A stretch of DNA of 64,000 nt from Planococcus soli (GTDB taxonomy: Bacteria > Bacillota > Bacilli > Bacillales_A > Planococcaceae). The translations under genes were made by a program, and so were the position numbers. Below are positions 7,870-15,963 of the stretch, in pieces (within the stretch, counting starts at the first letter, position 1; the number at the start of each line of letters is the position of its first letter). The stretch is from assembly GCF_016881065.1 (NCBI RefSeq), contig NZ_WXYN01000011.1, positions 124,270 through 188,269 on the forward strand. Reading direction: 5' to 3'. The notes under the pieces were generated by a model. The model had not been told where the DNA came from and made no database searches. It saw nothing but the letters and a program-made list of their open reading frames with translations.

Positions 7870-9045
7870 ATGCGTGAAGCAGTAATCGTGGCCAGTGCTC
7901 GAACACCGGTCGGAAAAGCGGCAAAAGGCTCTTTAGCGACTGTACGTCCGGATGATTTCGGGGCATTGGTTGTTAGAGAAGCGCTACAGCGGGCAGGCGG
8001 ATACGATGGGCCAATTGATGATTTGATCATGGGCTGCGCCATGCCGGAAGCAGAGCAGGGCATGAATATCGCCCGCAATATCGGAGCACTTGCAGGATTG
8101 CCGGATACGGTATCAGCCGTCACCGTCAACCGCTTCTGTTCTTCAGGACTTCAATCGATCGCCTATGCAGCAGAACGCATCATGGTCGGTTCAGCGGAAG
8201 CTATCATTGCAGGCGGTGTGGAGTCGATGAGCATGGTGCCGATGATGGGCAACGTCATCCGCCCCAATGCAAAATTAGCTGAAACAGCACCTCAATACTA
8301 TATGAGCATGGGCCATACGGCAGAACAAGTGGCGACTCAATATGGCATCAGCCGTGAAGATCAGGATGCATTTTCAGTCCGCTCGCATGAAAAAGCTGCA
8401 GCGGCCATTGCAGCCGGCCACTTCAATGAAGAAGTAGTTCCGGTCGAAGTGACAAAACGATATGTAGATGAAAACAATAAATACCAGGAGAAATCCTTTA
8501 TGTTCGAAATGGATGAAGGCGTACGCCACGGCACCAGCATTCAAACCTTGAACAAATTGCGCTCTGCCTTCTCGGCACGCGGAACAGTTACCGCTGGAAA
8601 CTCTTCGCAAACGTCTGACGGTGCCGGTGCCTTGCTGGTCATGGACCGTGAAAAAGCAGAAGCACTGGGCTTAAAGCCAATCGCTAAATTCCGTTCATTC
8701 GCAACAGGCGGCGTACCGCCGGAAGTCATGGGAATCGGTCCTGTTGTCGCGATTCCAAAAGCTTTGAAATTGGCTGGATTGACAATCGACGACATTGACG
8801 TCTGGGAATTGAACGAAGCGTTCGCTTCGCAGTCGCTTGGTGTCATCCGGACGCTTGGTTTGGATATCGACAAAGTCAACTTCAACGGAGGAGCCATTGC
8901 ACTTGGCCATCCGCTGGGCGCGACCGGCTCAATCCTGACAATTCGCATGATGAGCGAATTGAAACGCCAAGGTAAACAGTTCGGCGTCGTCACCATGTGC
9001 ATCGGTGGAGGAATGGGCGCAGCAGGCGTCTTTGAAATGCTGTAG
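7870..9045 (+). CDS. fadA: Acetyl-CoA acyltransferase (3-ketoacyl-CoA thiolase)
   Basis: Catalyses the thiolytic cleavage that ends each beta-oxidation round. The nucleophile Cys90 lies in NRFCSSGLQS, the general-base His347 in GHPLGATGS, and the second active Cys377 in CIGGGMGAAG, all correctly placed in a 391-residue thiolase. It starts 28 bp after fadN with an AAAGGAGG site and is clearly co-transcribed. Thiolases of this class act on several chain lengths; the operon context with FadN and FadE indicates degradation rather than acetoacetyl-CoA synthesis. Homologue of B. subtilis YusK. Confidence 0.93.
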   Translation: MREAVIVASARTPVGKAAKGSLATVRPDDFGALVVREALQRAGGYDGPIDDLIMGCAMPEAEQGMNIARNIGALAGLPDTVSAVTVNRFCSSGLQSIAYAAERIMVGSAEAIIAGGVESMSMVPMMGNVIRPNAKLAETAPQYYMSMGHTAEQVATQYGISREDQDAFSVRSHEKAAAAIAAGHFNEEVVPVEVTKRYVDENNKYQEKSFMFEMDEGVRHGTSIQTLNKLRSAFSARGTVTAGNSSQTSDGAGALLVMDREKAEALGLKPIAKFRSFATGGVPPEVMGIGPVVAIPKALKLAGLTIDDIDVWELNEAFASQSLGVIRTLGLDIDKVNFNGGAIALGHPLGATGSILTIRMMSELKRQGKQFGVVTMCIGGGMGAAGVFEML

Positions 9046-9068
9046 AAATAGATTTCAGAACTAAAGAG

Positions 9069-9198
9069 TAGAGTAGGTCTGAAGAAATCGCTTCAGGAGG
9101 ACGCTTTCGGGCCCGCAGGATGCGGGTCATGCAGCTAGCGCGATCCCCCAGGAGTCACCGCCTTCCGCTCAATCTTCTTAGTTTCAAACTGTACTCTA
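9069..9198. repeat. Structured intergenic element between fadA and fadE
   Basis: A 130-bp non-coding block closed by TAGAGTA / TACTCTA and containing two hairpins: CTGAAG-N6-CTTCAG at 9079-9096 and CCCGCA-GGA-TGCGGG at 9112-9126. Its wording (GGACGCTTTCGGGC, CACCGCCTTCCGCTC) resembles the mobile extragenic palindromic repeats scattered in Bacillaceae and Planococcaceae genomes. That relation is from memory and needs a genome-wide search. Confidence 0.4.
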
Positions 9199-9296
9199 TT
9201 AGAGAGTGAAGAATTAGAGGATTTTATTTAGAGATGTGACTACTAGCGCCGGCGCGTCCAGGGGCTAGGCGAAGCAAGAAGACAGGTGTACTTTAC

Positions 9297-9336
9297 CTGG
9301 CTTTTTGCGGGAGCCATGCCCAAAGCGACCGAAGCG
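9297..9336 (+). repeat. 40-bp intergenic repeat, copy 1
   Basis: CTGGCTTTTTGCGGGAGC begins a 40-bp stretch that recurs at 39205-39244 with 38 of 40 bases identical. It lies between fadA and fadE and is preceded by a small hairpin (AGGTGTACTTTACCT). It has no coding potential. Confidence 0.7.
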
Positions 9337-9411
9337 GATTAAAAATGATAATTCTTTTGCGCAACTTAAAGCATATTCATATAAGCAATTACAAAATAGG
9401 AGGAATACAAA

Positions 9412-11193
9412 ATGGAACAATCAAAAACATTGATCAAAGGCGGTAGCTTCTTAATCGAAGACGCAGATCTGTCACGTGTGTTCACACCGGAAGATTTTAC
9501 GGAAGAGCAAAAAATGATCGCCAAGACGACGGAGGATTACGTCAACACGGAAGTAATGCCAGTCGTTGAAAACCTGGAAAACCACGAGTTCGAGCATTCA
9601 GTCCGTTTGTTGAAAACAGCTGGAGAACTTGGCCTTTTGGGTGCAGACGTTCCGGAACAATACGGCGGTTTAGGGTTGGATAAGATCGCTTCTGCGCTGA
9701 TTGCTGAAAAAATGTCCAAAGCAGGCGGCTTCTCGATCACTCACGGCGCACACGTTGGCATCGGTTCATTGCCGATCGTTCTTTTCGGCAATGAAGAACA
9801 AAAACAAAGCTATTTGCCGCGCTTGGCGACAGGCGAAATGATTGCAGCATACGCATTGACTGAGCCGAGCTCAGGATCGGATGCACTTGGTGCGAAAACA
9901 GTAGCCAAACTGAACGAAGCAGGAACGCATTACGTCTTGAACGGCGAGAAACAATGGATCACTAATGCCGGATTTGCGGATGTCTTCGTGGTTTATGCAA
10001 AAATTGACGGTGACAAATTCTCGGCCTTTATCGTAGAACGCGAATTCCCTGGCGTATCTGTTGGGCCGGAAGAAAAGAAAATGGGCATTAAATCTTCTTC
10101 TACACGGACATTGGTCTTGCAGGACGCTGAAGTTCCTGTGGAAAACCTGTTGGGCGAAGCAGGACGCGGCCATATTATTGCGTTTAACATCCTGAACATC
10201 GGCCGCTACAAATTGGGAGTCGGCACAATTGGTGCTTCCAAGCGCGCCATGGAATTGACGATTCCTTATACAAATCAGCGCCAGCAGTTCAAGACGCCGA
10301 TTTCTTCATTCAATTTGACGCGCGAGAAATTGGCGACAATGGCTTCTAAATTATATGCCGTTGAAAGTTCGGTTTACCGCACAGTTGGATTGTTCGAAGA
10401 CCGCATGAGCGGATTTACGGATGAGCAGCATGCAGACGGCAAGTTGGTTGCCGACTCGATTGCTGAATTCGCAGTGGAATGTTCACTTAATAAATTCTTC
10501 GGTACGGAAACATTGGATTATATTGTGGACGAAGGCGTCCAATTGCACGGGGGCTACGGCTTTATGCAGGAATACGAAATTGAGCGCATTTACCGCGATT
10601 CACGCATCAACCGTATTTTTGAAGGAACAAATGAAATCAACCGTTTGCTTGTTCCGGGAACTCTATTGCGCAAAGCGATGAAAGGCGAACTGCCATTGTT
10701 GCAGCATGCGCAGCAGCTTCAAGAAGAGCTGTTGATGATGATGCCGGAAGAAGTGGGCACAGAAGCATTGGCTCAGGAAAAATACTTGGTGAAAAATGCG
10801 AAGAAAATTGCATTGCTGGCAGCCGGGCTTGCGGCTCAGACTTACGGTACGAAATTGGAAGCGGAGCAGGAAGTGCTTGTTAACATCGCAGACATCGTCA
10901 GCAACGTCTTTGCAATGGAATCAGTAGTTCTGCGTACAGAAAAGGCGATTGCTGCATCAGGTGAAGAAAAAGCCAAGCAGAAACTGCTGTACACACAGAT
11001 CTACTGCCAGGAAGCATTTGATCAGATCGAAAAGGATGCGAAAGAAACATTGATTGCTGCCATCGAAGGCGATAACCAGCGCATGATGCTTTCAGCATTG
11101 CGCAAATTGACTCGTTCAACGCCTTATAACGTCATTGCGAAAAAACGCGAAGCGGCTGTCAAGCTGATTGACGTCGAGAAATACGTCGTTTAA
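9412..11193 (+). CDS. fadE: Acyl-CoA dehydrogenase
   Basis: An FAD-dependent enzyme introducing the trans-2 double bond that opens beta-oxidation. At 593 residues it has the standard acyl-CoA dehydrogenase fold in the first about 400, with YALTEPSSGSDA (flavin/substrate loop) near 144, HGGYGFMQEYEIERIYRD near 380 and the catalytic Glu motif EGTNEINR near 404. A C-terminal helical extension of about 180 residues is typical of the long FadE/YusJ type. AGGAGG precedes the ATG. The 366-bp gap from fadA holds two repeat elements but no clear terminator, so the three fad genes may still share one transcript. Confidence 0.92.
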   Translation: MEQSKTLIKGGSFLIEDADLSRVFTPEDFTEEQKMIAKTTEDYVNTEVMPVVENLENHEFEHSVRLLKTAGELGLLGADVPEQYGGLGLDKIASALIAEKMSKAGGFSITHGAHVGIGSLPIVLFGNEEQKQSYLPRLATGEMIAAYALTEPSSGSDALGAKTVAKLNEAGTHYVLNGEKQWITNAGFADVFVVYAKIDGDKFSAFIVEREFPGVSVGPEEKKMGIKSSSTRTLVLQDAEVPVENLLGEAGRGHIIAFNILNIGRYKLGVGTIGASKRAMELTIPYTNQRQQFKTPISSFNLTREKLATMASKLYAVESSVYRTVGLFEDRMSGFTDEQHADGKLVADSIAEFAVECSLNKFFGTETLDYIVDEGVQLHGGYGFMQEYEIERIYRDSRINRIFEGTNEINRLLVPGTLLRKAMKGELPLLQHAQQLQEELLMMMPEEVGTEALAQEKYLVKNAKKIALLAAGLAAQTYGTKLEAEQEVLVNIADIVSNVFAMESVVLRTEKAIAASGEEKAKQKLLYTQIYCQEAFDQIEKDAKETLIAAIEGDNQRMMLSALRKLTRSTPYNVIAKKREAAVKLIDVEKYVV

Positions 11194-11209
11194 TAGATGC
11201 TGAAAAACA

Positions 11210-11245
11210 GGCAAACCCGAGCTCTTTGGGTTTGCCCTTTTTTTA
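11210..11245 (+). terminator. Terminator after fadE
   Basis: A perfect 9-bp stem GGCAAACCC / GGGTTTGCC with a 9-nt loop is followed by CTTTTTTTATT. It closes the fad operon. Confidence 0.9.
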
Positions 11246-11299
11246 TTCGTCGACCGATCTCTCTCTTTTTGGTAAGCTTGAAAAAAAGGAGGTTCCAAA

Positions 11300-11653
11300 T
11301 TGATTACATATTATGCATATCCGAAATGTACAACTTGCCGAAAAGCGAAAAGCTGGCTGGAACAGAATAATGTGGAATATAGTGAAGTCCACATTGCAGA
11401 AAATCCACCTACAAAAGAACAGTTGACTGAGATCTATCAGGCAAGCGGATTGGAATTGAAAAAATTTTTCAACACGAGCGGTTTGGTTTATCGTTCGCTG
11501 AGCCTGAAAGACAAGCTGTCGGACATGAACGAACAGCAGCAACTAGAGCTCCTGGCTTCAGACGGCATGCTGATCAAACGGCCGCTCGCCTGGGATGGCA
11601 AACGGGTGACGCTTGGGTTTAAGGAAGAAGACTATCAAAACAGCTGGTTGTAG
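11300..11653 (+). CDS. yusI: ArsC/Spx-family thioredoxin-like protein (YusI-like)
   Basis: A 117-residue member of the arsenate reductase-like family (ArsC/Spx/MgsR superfamily). It has a CTTC redox pair (Cys10/Cys13) at the usual N-terminal position, LKKFFNTSG in the middle and IKRPLAWDGKRVTLGF near the end. The family contains both reductases and the RNA polymerase-binding regulators Spx and MgsR; here function is unproven. Position directly after fadE and before gcvH is exactly that of B. subtilis yusI, which makes orthology likely. The start codon is the TTG at 11300, preceded by AAAGGAGG. Confidence 0.8.
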   Translation: MITYYAYPKCTTCRKAKSWLEQNNVEYSEVHIAENPPTKEQLTEIYQASGLELKKFFNTSGLVYRSLSLKDKLSDMNEQQQLELLASDGMLIKRPLAWDGKRVTLGFKEEDYQNSWL

Positions 11654-11732
11654 TACTCCGCGCCATCTTGTGTTTCACAGCTGTTTATGTCAAACTGAAA
11701 TTGAATAGACTACATAATTTGGAGGGGTCAAG

Positions 11733-12113
11733 ATGAGCACACCAGCAGAACTTCGTTATTCAAAAGAACATGAATGGGTCAAAATCGAAGACGGCAATGC
11801 ACGTATCGGAATCACCCATTTTGCACAGGCTGAATTGGGAGATATCGTTTTTGTCGAGCTTCCGCAAGTTGGCGACGAATTGAAAAAAGACCAGCCCTTC
11901 GGCAGTGTTGAATCCGTTAAAACGGTTTCGGAATTATATGCACCCATCAGCGGCAAAGTGGTCGAGGTCAACTCTGAGCTTGAAGACAGCCCGGAATTCG
12001 TCAATGAGTCACCTTACGAACAGGCTTGGATGGTGGTTATCGAAGCCCCTTCAGAAGAAGAAGTCAACGAATTGATGACTGCAGACCAATACAAAGAAAT
12101 GATTAATGAGTAA
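11733..12113 (+). CDS. gcvH: Glycine cleavage system H protein
   Basis: The lipoyl-carrier protein of glycine cleavage. The lipoylation site is Lys63 in ESVKTVSE, preceded by the conserved [12 protein letters not shown] hairpin and followed by GKVVEVN. The 126-residue length is normal. In Firmicutes GcvH is also the entry point where octanoate is attached before transfer to other lipoyl domains, which links it to the lipA gene in this window. A GGAGGGG site precedes the ATG and a terminator follows the stop, so it is a single-gene unit. The gcvT/P partners are not in the window. Confidence 0.95.
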   Translation: MSTPAELRYSKEHEWVKIEDGNARIGITHFAQAELGDIVFVELPQVGDELKKDQPFGSVESVKTVSELYAPISGKVVEVNSELEDSPEFVNESPYEQAWMVVIEAPSEEEVNELMTADQYKEMINE

Positions 12114-12120
12114 TCCTGGA

Positions 12121-12148
12121 AAGCGCCGATGTTTTGGCGCTTTTTTTT
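12121..12148 (+). terminator. Terminator after gcvH
   Basis: AAGCGCC / GGCGCTT (7 bp) with an 8-nt loop and eight T, seven bases after the stop. Confidence 0.9.
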
Positions 12149-12287
12149 GTCCATGTTTCTTTTGATGCTTCCAATAAGATGAGAAAATAGACGAAAGCTG
12201 AAATCATTGTTATTTTTAAAATGACAAACTAAGCTGCCGGTGCATTAAAAAAAGGGTGGCCAGATATTCCGTATCAAGCTGCTTTTC

Positions 12288-12315
12288 TTGAAAGTTCAGC
12301 CAAAATTAGTATAGT
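12288..12315 (+). promoter_or_regulatory. Probable sigma-A promoter of yusF-yusE
   Basis: TTGAAA, 16-bp spacer, TATAGT, about 48 bp before the yusF start codon. It follows the gcvH terminator, so yusF-yusE form their own unit. The rest of the gap between the terminator and this promoter shows nothing recognisable. Confidence 0.5.
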
Positions 12316-12362
12316 TGAATAACAGGACTTTTCTTATTCTATAGCCGATGGGGTGAGTGTTT

Positions 12363-12701
12363 ATGGGAAAGGTGATCGTGGTCGAGGGAATCAGCGATAA
12401 GTCGAGGATTGCACCGCTCATTGCAGAACCCGTGACGATTCTTTGCACAAATGGTACAGTAAGTGCATCGAGACTGGAAGAATTACTGTTGCCATACGAA
12501 GGCCAGGATATCATCATATTAGTGGATGCAGACCCTTCAGGAGAAAAGTTGCGGAAGCTGGTCAAACGTGAATTTCCCGAAGCCCGCCATTTTTATGTCA
12601 ACCGGAGCTATAAGGAAGTTGCTGCAACGCCGCTCCGTATCTTGATGGATGTGCTCATCGCAGCGAATGTCCAGGTCAATAAGCTATTGATAGAGGGATG
12701 A
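12363..12701 (+). CDS. yusF: Small TOPRIM-domain protein (YusF-like)
   Basis: A single TOPRIM fold of 112 residues: VIVVEGISDKSR holds the conserved catalytic Glu, and ILVDADPSGEKLRK carries the DxD metal-binding pair. TOPRIM domains act in primases, topoisomerases and nucleases such as RNase M5 and OLD; this short stand-alone form is like the ribonuclease M5-type proteins but its substrate is unknown. An in-frame GTG at 12357 overlaps the GGGGTGA ribosome binding site, so the ATG at 12363 is chosen. It overlaps yusE by 4 bp (ATGA), showing translational coupling. Confidence 0.8.
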   Translation: MGKVIVVEGISDKSRIAPLIAEPVTILCTNGTVSASRLEELLLPYEGQDIIILVDADPSGEKLRKLVKREFPEARHFYVNRSYKEVAATPLRILMDVLIAANVQVNKLLIEG

Positions 12702-13033
12702 AGAAGATGAAGGAATGGACGCATAAAGACTGGATCAAAGAAAAGAATACAAAACACATCACGGCATTTTATCTATACACGCCCATGTGCGGAACCTGCC
12801 AAGTGGCTTCGAAGATGTTGAACGTGGTAGAAGAATTGCTGCCTGACTTGCAGATGGGCAAAGCAAACTTAAATTATGTCCAGGAAATCGCAGGCTTATA
12901 CCAAGTGGAAAGTGTGCCGTGCCTGCTGATTACAGAAGATGGCAAAATCAAGGAAAAAGTTTACGCTTTCCAATCGGTCCCAAATTTATATAGCAAGTTG
13001 AAATCTGTTGACGAATATAGCCCATCGTGGTAA
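12698..13033 (+). CDS. yusE: Thioredoxin-like protein (YusE-like)
   Basis: A 111-residue thioredoxin fold with the motif MCGTC (Cys31/Cys34), a cis-proline strand SVPCLLITEDG near 72 and an extra Cys beside the proline. It is cytoplasmic, with no leader peptide. It is translationally coupled to the TOPRIM gene by an ATGA overlap, an arrangement conserved in B. subtilis (yusF-yusE). Redox client unknown. No clear terminator separates it from the S-box leader that follows, but that leader should have its own promoter. Confidence 0.8.
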   Translation: MKKMKEWTHKDWIKEKNTKHITAFYLYTPMCGTCQVASKMLNVVEELLPDLQMGKANLNYVQEIAGLYQVESVPCLLITEDGKIKEKVYAFQSVPNLYSKLKSVDEYSPSW

Positions 13034-13066
13034 ATTGAGATTCTGATTAAATAATTTCATATCGAA

Positions 13067-13171
13067 CTCTTATTAAGAGTGGTGGAGGGAAGTGCCCTAT
13101 GAAGCCCGGCAACCGTCATGAAAATGAAATGGTGCCAAATCACACGAAGCGAAAGCTTTGGAAGATGAGAG
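13067..13171 (+). promoter_or_regulatory. SAM-I riboswitch (S-box)
   Basis: The S-box core is easy to read: AGAGTGGTGGAGGGA near 13075, the CCTATGAAGCCCGGCAACC segment, TGGTGCCAAATC, and the closing GATGAGAG that pairs with the 5' CTCTTAT. It controls the methionine importer downstream: with S-adenosylmethionine bound, the terminator forms and transcription stops. Confidence 0.95.
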
Positions 13172-13197
13172 ATTGGTTTCCGTATATATACGTTTGC

Positions 13198-13232
13198 CCT
13201 TCTGCTCAGTTCTGCGCGGAAGGGTTTTTATT
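13198..13232 (+). terminator. S-box-controlled transcription terminator
   Basis: CCCTTC / GAAGGG stem with a T-rich tail (TTTTTATTTTTT), 27 bp downstream of the S-box. It is the expression platform of the riboswitch. Confidence 0.8.
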
Positions 13233-13258
13233 TTTTAGAATGTAGGGGTGTTCAAAGA

Positions 13259-14284
13259 ATGATTGAGTTAAAAAAAGTGACGAAAAAGTTTGATACGGGT
13301 AAGGCAGTTCTTACGGCTGTTGACGAAGTCGATTTATCCATTTCCGACGGTGAGATATTCGGCATCATCGGATACAGTGGAGCTGGTAAAAGTACTTTGA
13401 TCCGTTTATTGAATGGATTGGAAAAACCGACTTCAGGGACAGTGGAAATTAACGGACAGACCATTACAGCGATAAAAGGCGGAGAATTGCGCAAGGCCCG
13501 CCAAAAAGTCAGCATGATCTTCCAGCATTTCAACTTGCTGTGGTCCCGTACAGTAAAAGAAAATATTGAGTTTCCATTGGAGATTGCAGGAGTGTCAAAA
13601 GCACAGCGTGGCAAACGGGTGCAGGAGCTGATCGAGCTGGTCGGCTTGACTGGCCGTGAAAATGCTTATCCTTCGGAACTTTCAGGGGGGCAAAAACAGC
13701 GCGTCGGCATTGCCCGTGCATTGGCAAATGATCCGGAAGTCCTGTTATGTGACGAAGCAACTTCTGCACTCGACCCGGAAACTACCGATGCCATCCTGGA
13801 TTTGCTGGTGGATATCAACAAGCGTCTAGGCTTGACAATTGTTTTGATTACGCATGAAATGCATGTCATCCGAAAAATTTGCCACCGTGTGGCAGTCATG
13901 GAAGGCGGCCGGGTTGTTGAACTCGGCGACGTCCTGAATGTTTTCCAATCACCGAAAGAAGAAATCACTAAGCGTTTTGTAGCACAAGTGACCGATTCCG
14001 GCGATTCACAGGAAACAATCAAACATCTGCGGGAATTGTATCCGACAGGTGAACTGGTGAAATTGGTTTTTGTCGGCGATCAAACCGAGCAGCCAATCCT
14101 GACAAAATTGATACGCAGCCATTCTGTCGAAGTTAACATTGTCCAAGGCAACATCTCGCACACGCAGCGAGGAGCTTACGGCACGCTGATTTTGCAGTTA
14201 AAAGGCTCAGCAGCAGAAATTGAAGAAGCATTGGCATTCCTTCGTTTAGAAGATGTCCAAGCGGAGGTGATGGACAATGATTGA
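13259..14284 (+). CDS. metN: Methionine ABC transporter ATP-binding protein
   Basis: ATPase of the MetNPQ importer for L/D-methionine. Walker A GYSGAGKST near residue 39, signature LSGGQKQRVGIARALA near 140, Walker B LLCDEATSALDP near 162, and a C-terminal NIL domain of about 75 residues (from about 265) that senses intracellular methionine and inhibits transport. The 341-residue length is standard. It is preceded by the S-box and overlaps metP by 8 bp. The ribosome binding site AGGGGTG is 8 bases before the ATG. Confidence 0.95.
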   Translation: MIELKKVTKKFDTGKAVLTAVDEVDLSISDGEIFGIIGYSGAGKSTLIRLLNGLEKPTSGTVEINGQTITAIKGGELRKARQKVSMIFQHFNLLWSRTVKENIEFPLEIAGVSKAQRGKRVQELIELVGLTGRENAYPSELSGGQKQRVGIARALANDPEVLLCDEATSALDPETTDAILDLLVDINKRLGLTIVLITHEMHVIRKICHRVAVMEGGRVVELGDVLNVFQSPKEEITKRFVAQVTDSGDSQETIKHLRELYPTGELVKLVFVGDQTEQPILTKLIRSHSVEVNIVQGNISHTQRGAYGTLILQLKGSAAEIEEALAFLRLEDVQAEVMDND

Positions 14285-14945
14285 ATCATTATTCCCAAAC
14301 GTAGACTGGGACAGCATGTGGGAAGCCACTCTTGAAACACTTTACATGACGACGATATCGACTTTATTTACATTTATTATTGGGTTAGCACTTGGGATTC
14401 TGTTGTTTTTGACAGCGCCTAAGCAATTATGGGCAAACAAAGTGGTCAATTGGTTAACTGGCGCATTCGTCAACGTATTCCGCTCGATTCCATTTATCAT
14501 TTTAATCATTCTATTAATCCCATTAACATTATTACTTATGGGAACAATTCGTGGACCTAATGCAGCTTTACCGGCATTGATAATTGGTTCAGCTCCATTT
14601 TATGCGCGAATGGTCTTGATCGCGTTAAAAGAAATCGATAAAGGCGTCATTGAAGCAGCTCGGTCAATGGGCGCGACAACTGGCACAATTATTTGGAAAG
14701 TATTATTACCAGAATCGAAACCCGCGTTAATCTCTGGTATTACAGTTACGGCTATCGCATTAGTTGGCTATACAGCCATGGCAGGAATTATCGGCGCAGG
14801 TGGTCTTGGTACACTTGCTTTCCTAGATGGCTTCCAACGAAGTCGTGAAGACGTCACATTGATGGCAACAATCTTAATTTTAATTATTGTCTTTATCATT
14901 CAATATATTGGTGATTTAGTCACAATTAAAGCTGACAAACGGTAA
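14277..14945 (+). CDS. metP: Methionine ABC transporter permease
   Basis: The membrane subunit (MetI/MetP), 222 residues with about five helices and the EAA loop EAARSMGATTGTIIWKVLLPES near 126 that docks onto MetN. Its start overlaps metN, with GGAGGTGAT placed inside the metN end. Base use is visibly more AT-rich than metN: leucines are mostly TTA, with runs such as TTAATTTTAATTATTG near the end. This suggests a different history from metN (see findings). Confidence 0.93.
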   Translation: MIESLFPNVDWDSMWEATLETLYMTTISTLFTFIIGLALGILLFLTAPKQLWANKVVNWLTGAFVNVFRSIPFIILIILLIPLTLLLMGTIRGPNAALPALIIGSAPFYARMVLIALKEIDKGVIEAARSMGATTGTIIWKVLLPESKPALISGITVTAIALVGYTAMAGIIGAGGLGTLAFLDGFQRSREDVTLMATILILIIVFIIQYIGDLVTIKADKR

Positions 14946-14993
14946 AAACGGATTTTCCGTTCTATAAATAACACATTAAAGGGAGAGATTAAG

Positions 14994-15806
14994 ATGAAGA
15001 AATTTGTAGTAGGAACAGCGTTAACAGCATTAGTATTAGCAGGATGCGGAAACGGTGGAGCGAGCGAAGAAGAATCTGCAACATTACGCGTAGGAGCTTC
15101 TAACGTGCCTCACGCTGAAATTTTAGAAAAAGTGAAGCCTATGCTTGAAGAACAAGGAATTGACTTAGAAATCGAAACGTATCAGGATTATATCCTGCCA
15201 AATAAAGATTTAGAGTCTGGTGAAATTGATGCCAACTATTTCCAAACGGTGCCTTACTTAGAGACTCAAATAGCTGATAATGGTTATGAGTTTGAAAATG
15301 CTGGAGGGATTCATATTGAACCAATCGGTGTTTATTCACAAAAATATGCTTCTCTTGATGAACTACCACAAGATGCAACCATTTTGATGAGCAACTCGGT
15401 ATCGGAGCAGGGTCGTATTTTATCGCTGCTTGAGGTAGAAGGCTTAATCACATTGGCAGAAGGTGTGGATAAAACATCGGCTGAAGTGAGTGATATTGTT
15501 GAAAATCCGAAAAATTTACAGCTTGAGCCAGACTATGAAGCAGCTTTACTTGTTCAACTGTATGAATCGGGTGAAGGAGATGCAGTCTTGATCAACTCCA
15601 ACTATGCAATTGATGCTGGCATCAGCCCTCTAGAAGATTCAATTGCAATAGAATCTTCTGATTCGCCATATGTAAATATTATTACTGTGCGTGCAGGTGA
15701 TGAAGAAAACGAAAACATCACTGCATTAGTAGAAGTGTTGAAATCTCAGGAAATCAAAGACTTTATCCTGGAAGAATGGGGCGGCTCTGTCGTACCAGTT
15801 GAATAA
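14994..15806 (+). CDS. metQ: Methionine-binding lipoprotein
   Basis: The substrate-binding component, tethered to the membrane. It has a signal peptide with lipobox LVLAGC (lipidated Cys18), then an NlpA-type binding domain (LRVGASNVPHAEILE, IETYQDYILPN, DANYFQTVPYLE). The 270-residue length is standard. It follows metP by 48 bp with AAAGGGAGAG, and a terminator ends the metNPQ operon. Like metP it is rich in TTA leucine codons. Confidence 0.93.
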   Translation: MKKFVVGTALTALVLAGCGNGGASEEESATLRVGASNVPHAEILEKVKPMLEEQGIDLEIETYQDYILPNKDLESGEIDANYFQTVPYLETQIADNGYEFENAGGIHIEPIGVYSQKYASLDELPQDATILMSNSVSEQGRILSLLEVEGLITLAEGVDKTSAEVSDIVENPKNLQLEPDYEAALLVQLYESGEGDAVLINSNYAIDAGISPLEDSIAIESSDSPYVNIITVRAGDEENENITALVEVLKSQEIKDFILEEWGGSVVPVE

Positions 15807-15818
15807 TCCAATATGATA

Positions 15819-15845
15819 AAAGCATCCCCCGTGGATGCTTTTTTA
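15819..15845 (+). terminator. Terminator of metNPQ
   Basis: AAAGCATCC / GGATGCTTT with a 5-nt loop and a run of seven T, then ATTTT. Confidence 0.9.
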
Positions 15846-15963
15846 TTTTGTTCAAATAATAAAAATATTGCGTGTTTTCTTATATACCTTACATTCTAAG
15901 AAGGTCTGTGCTACTTTTGAATAATATAAAACAAGCATTTGTACATATGAGGGGGACATGTTC

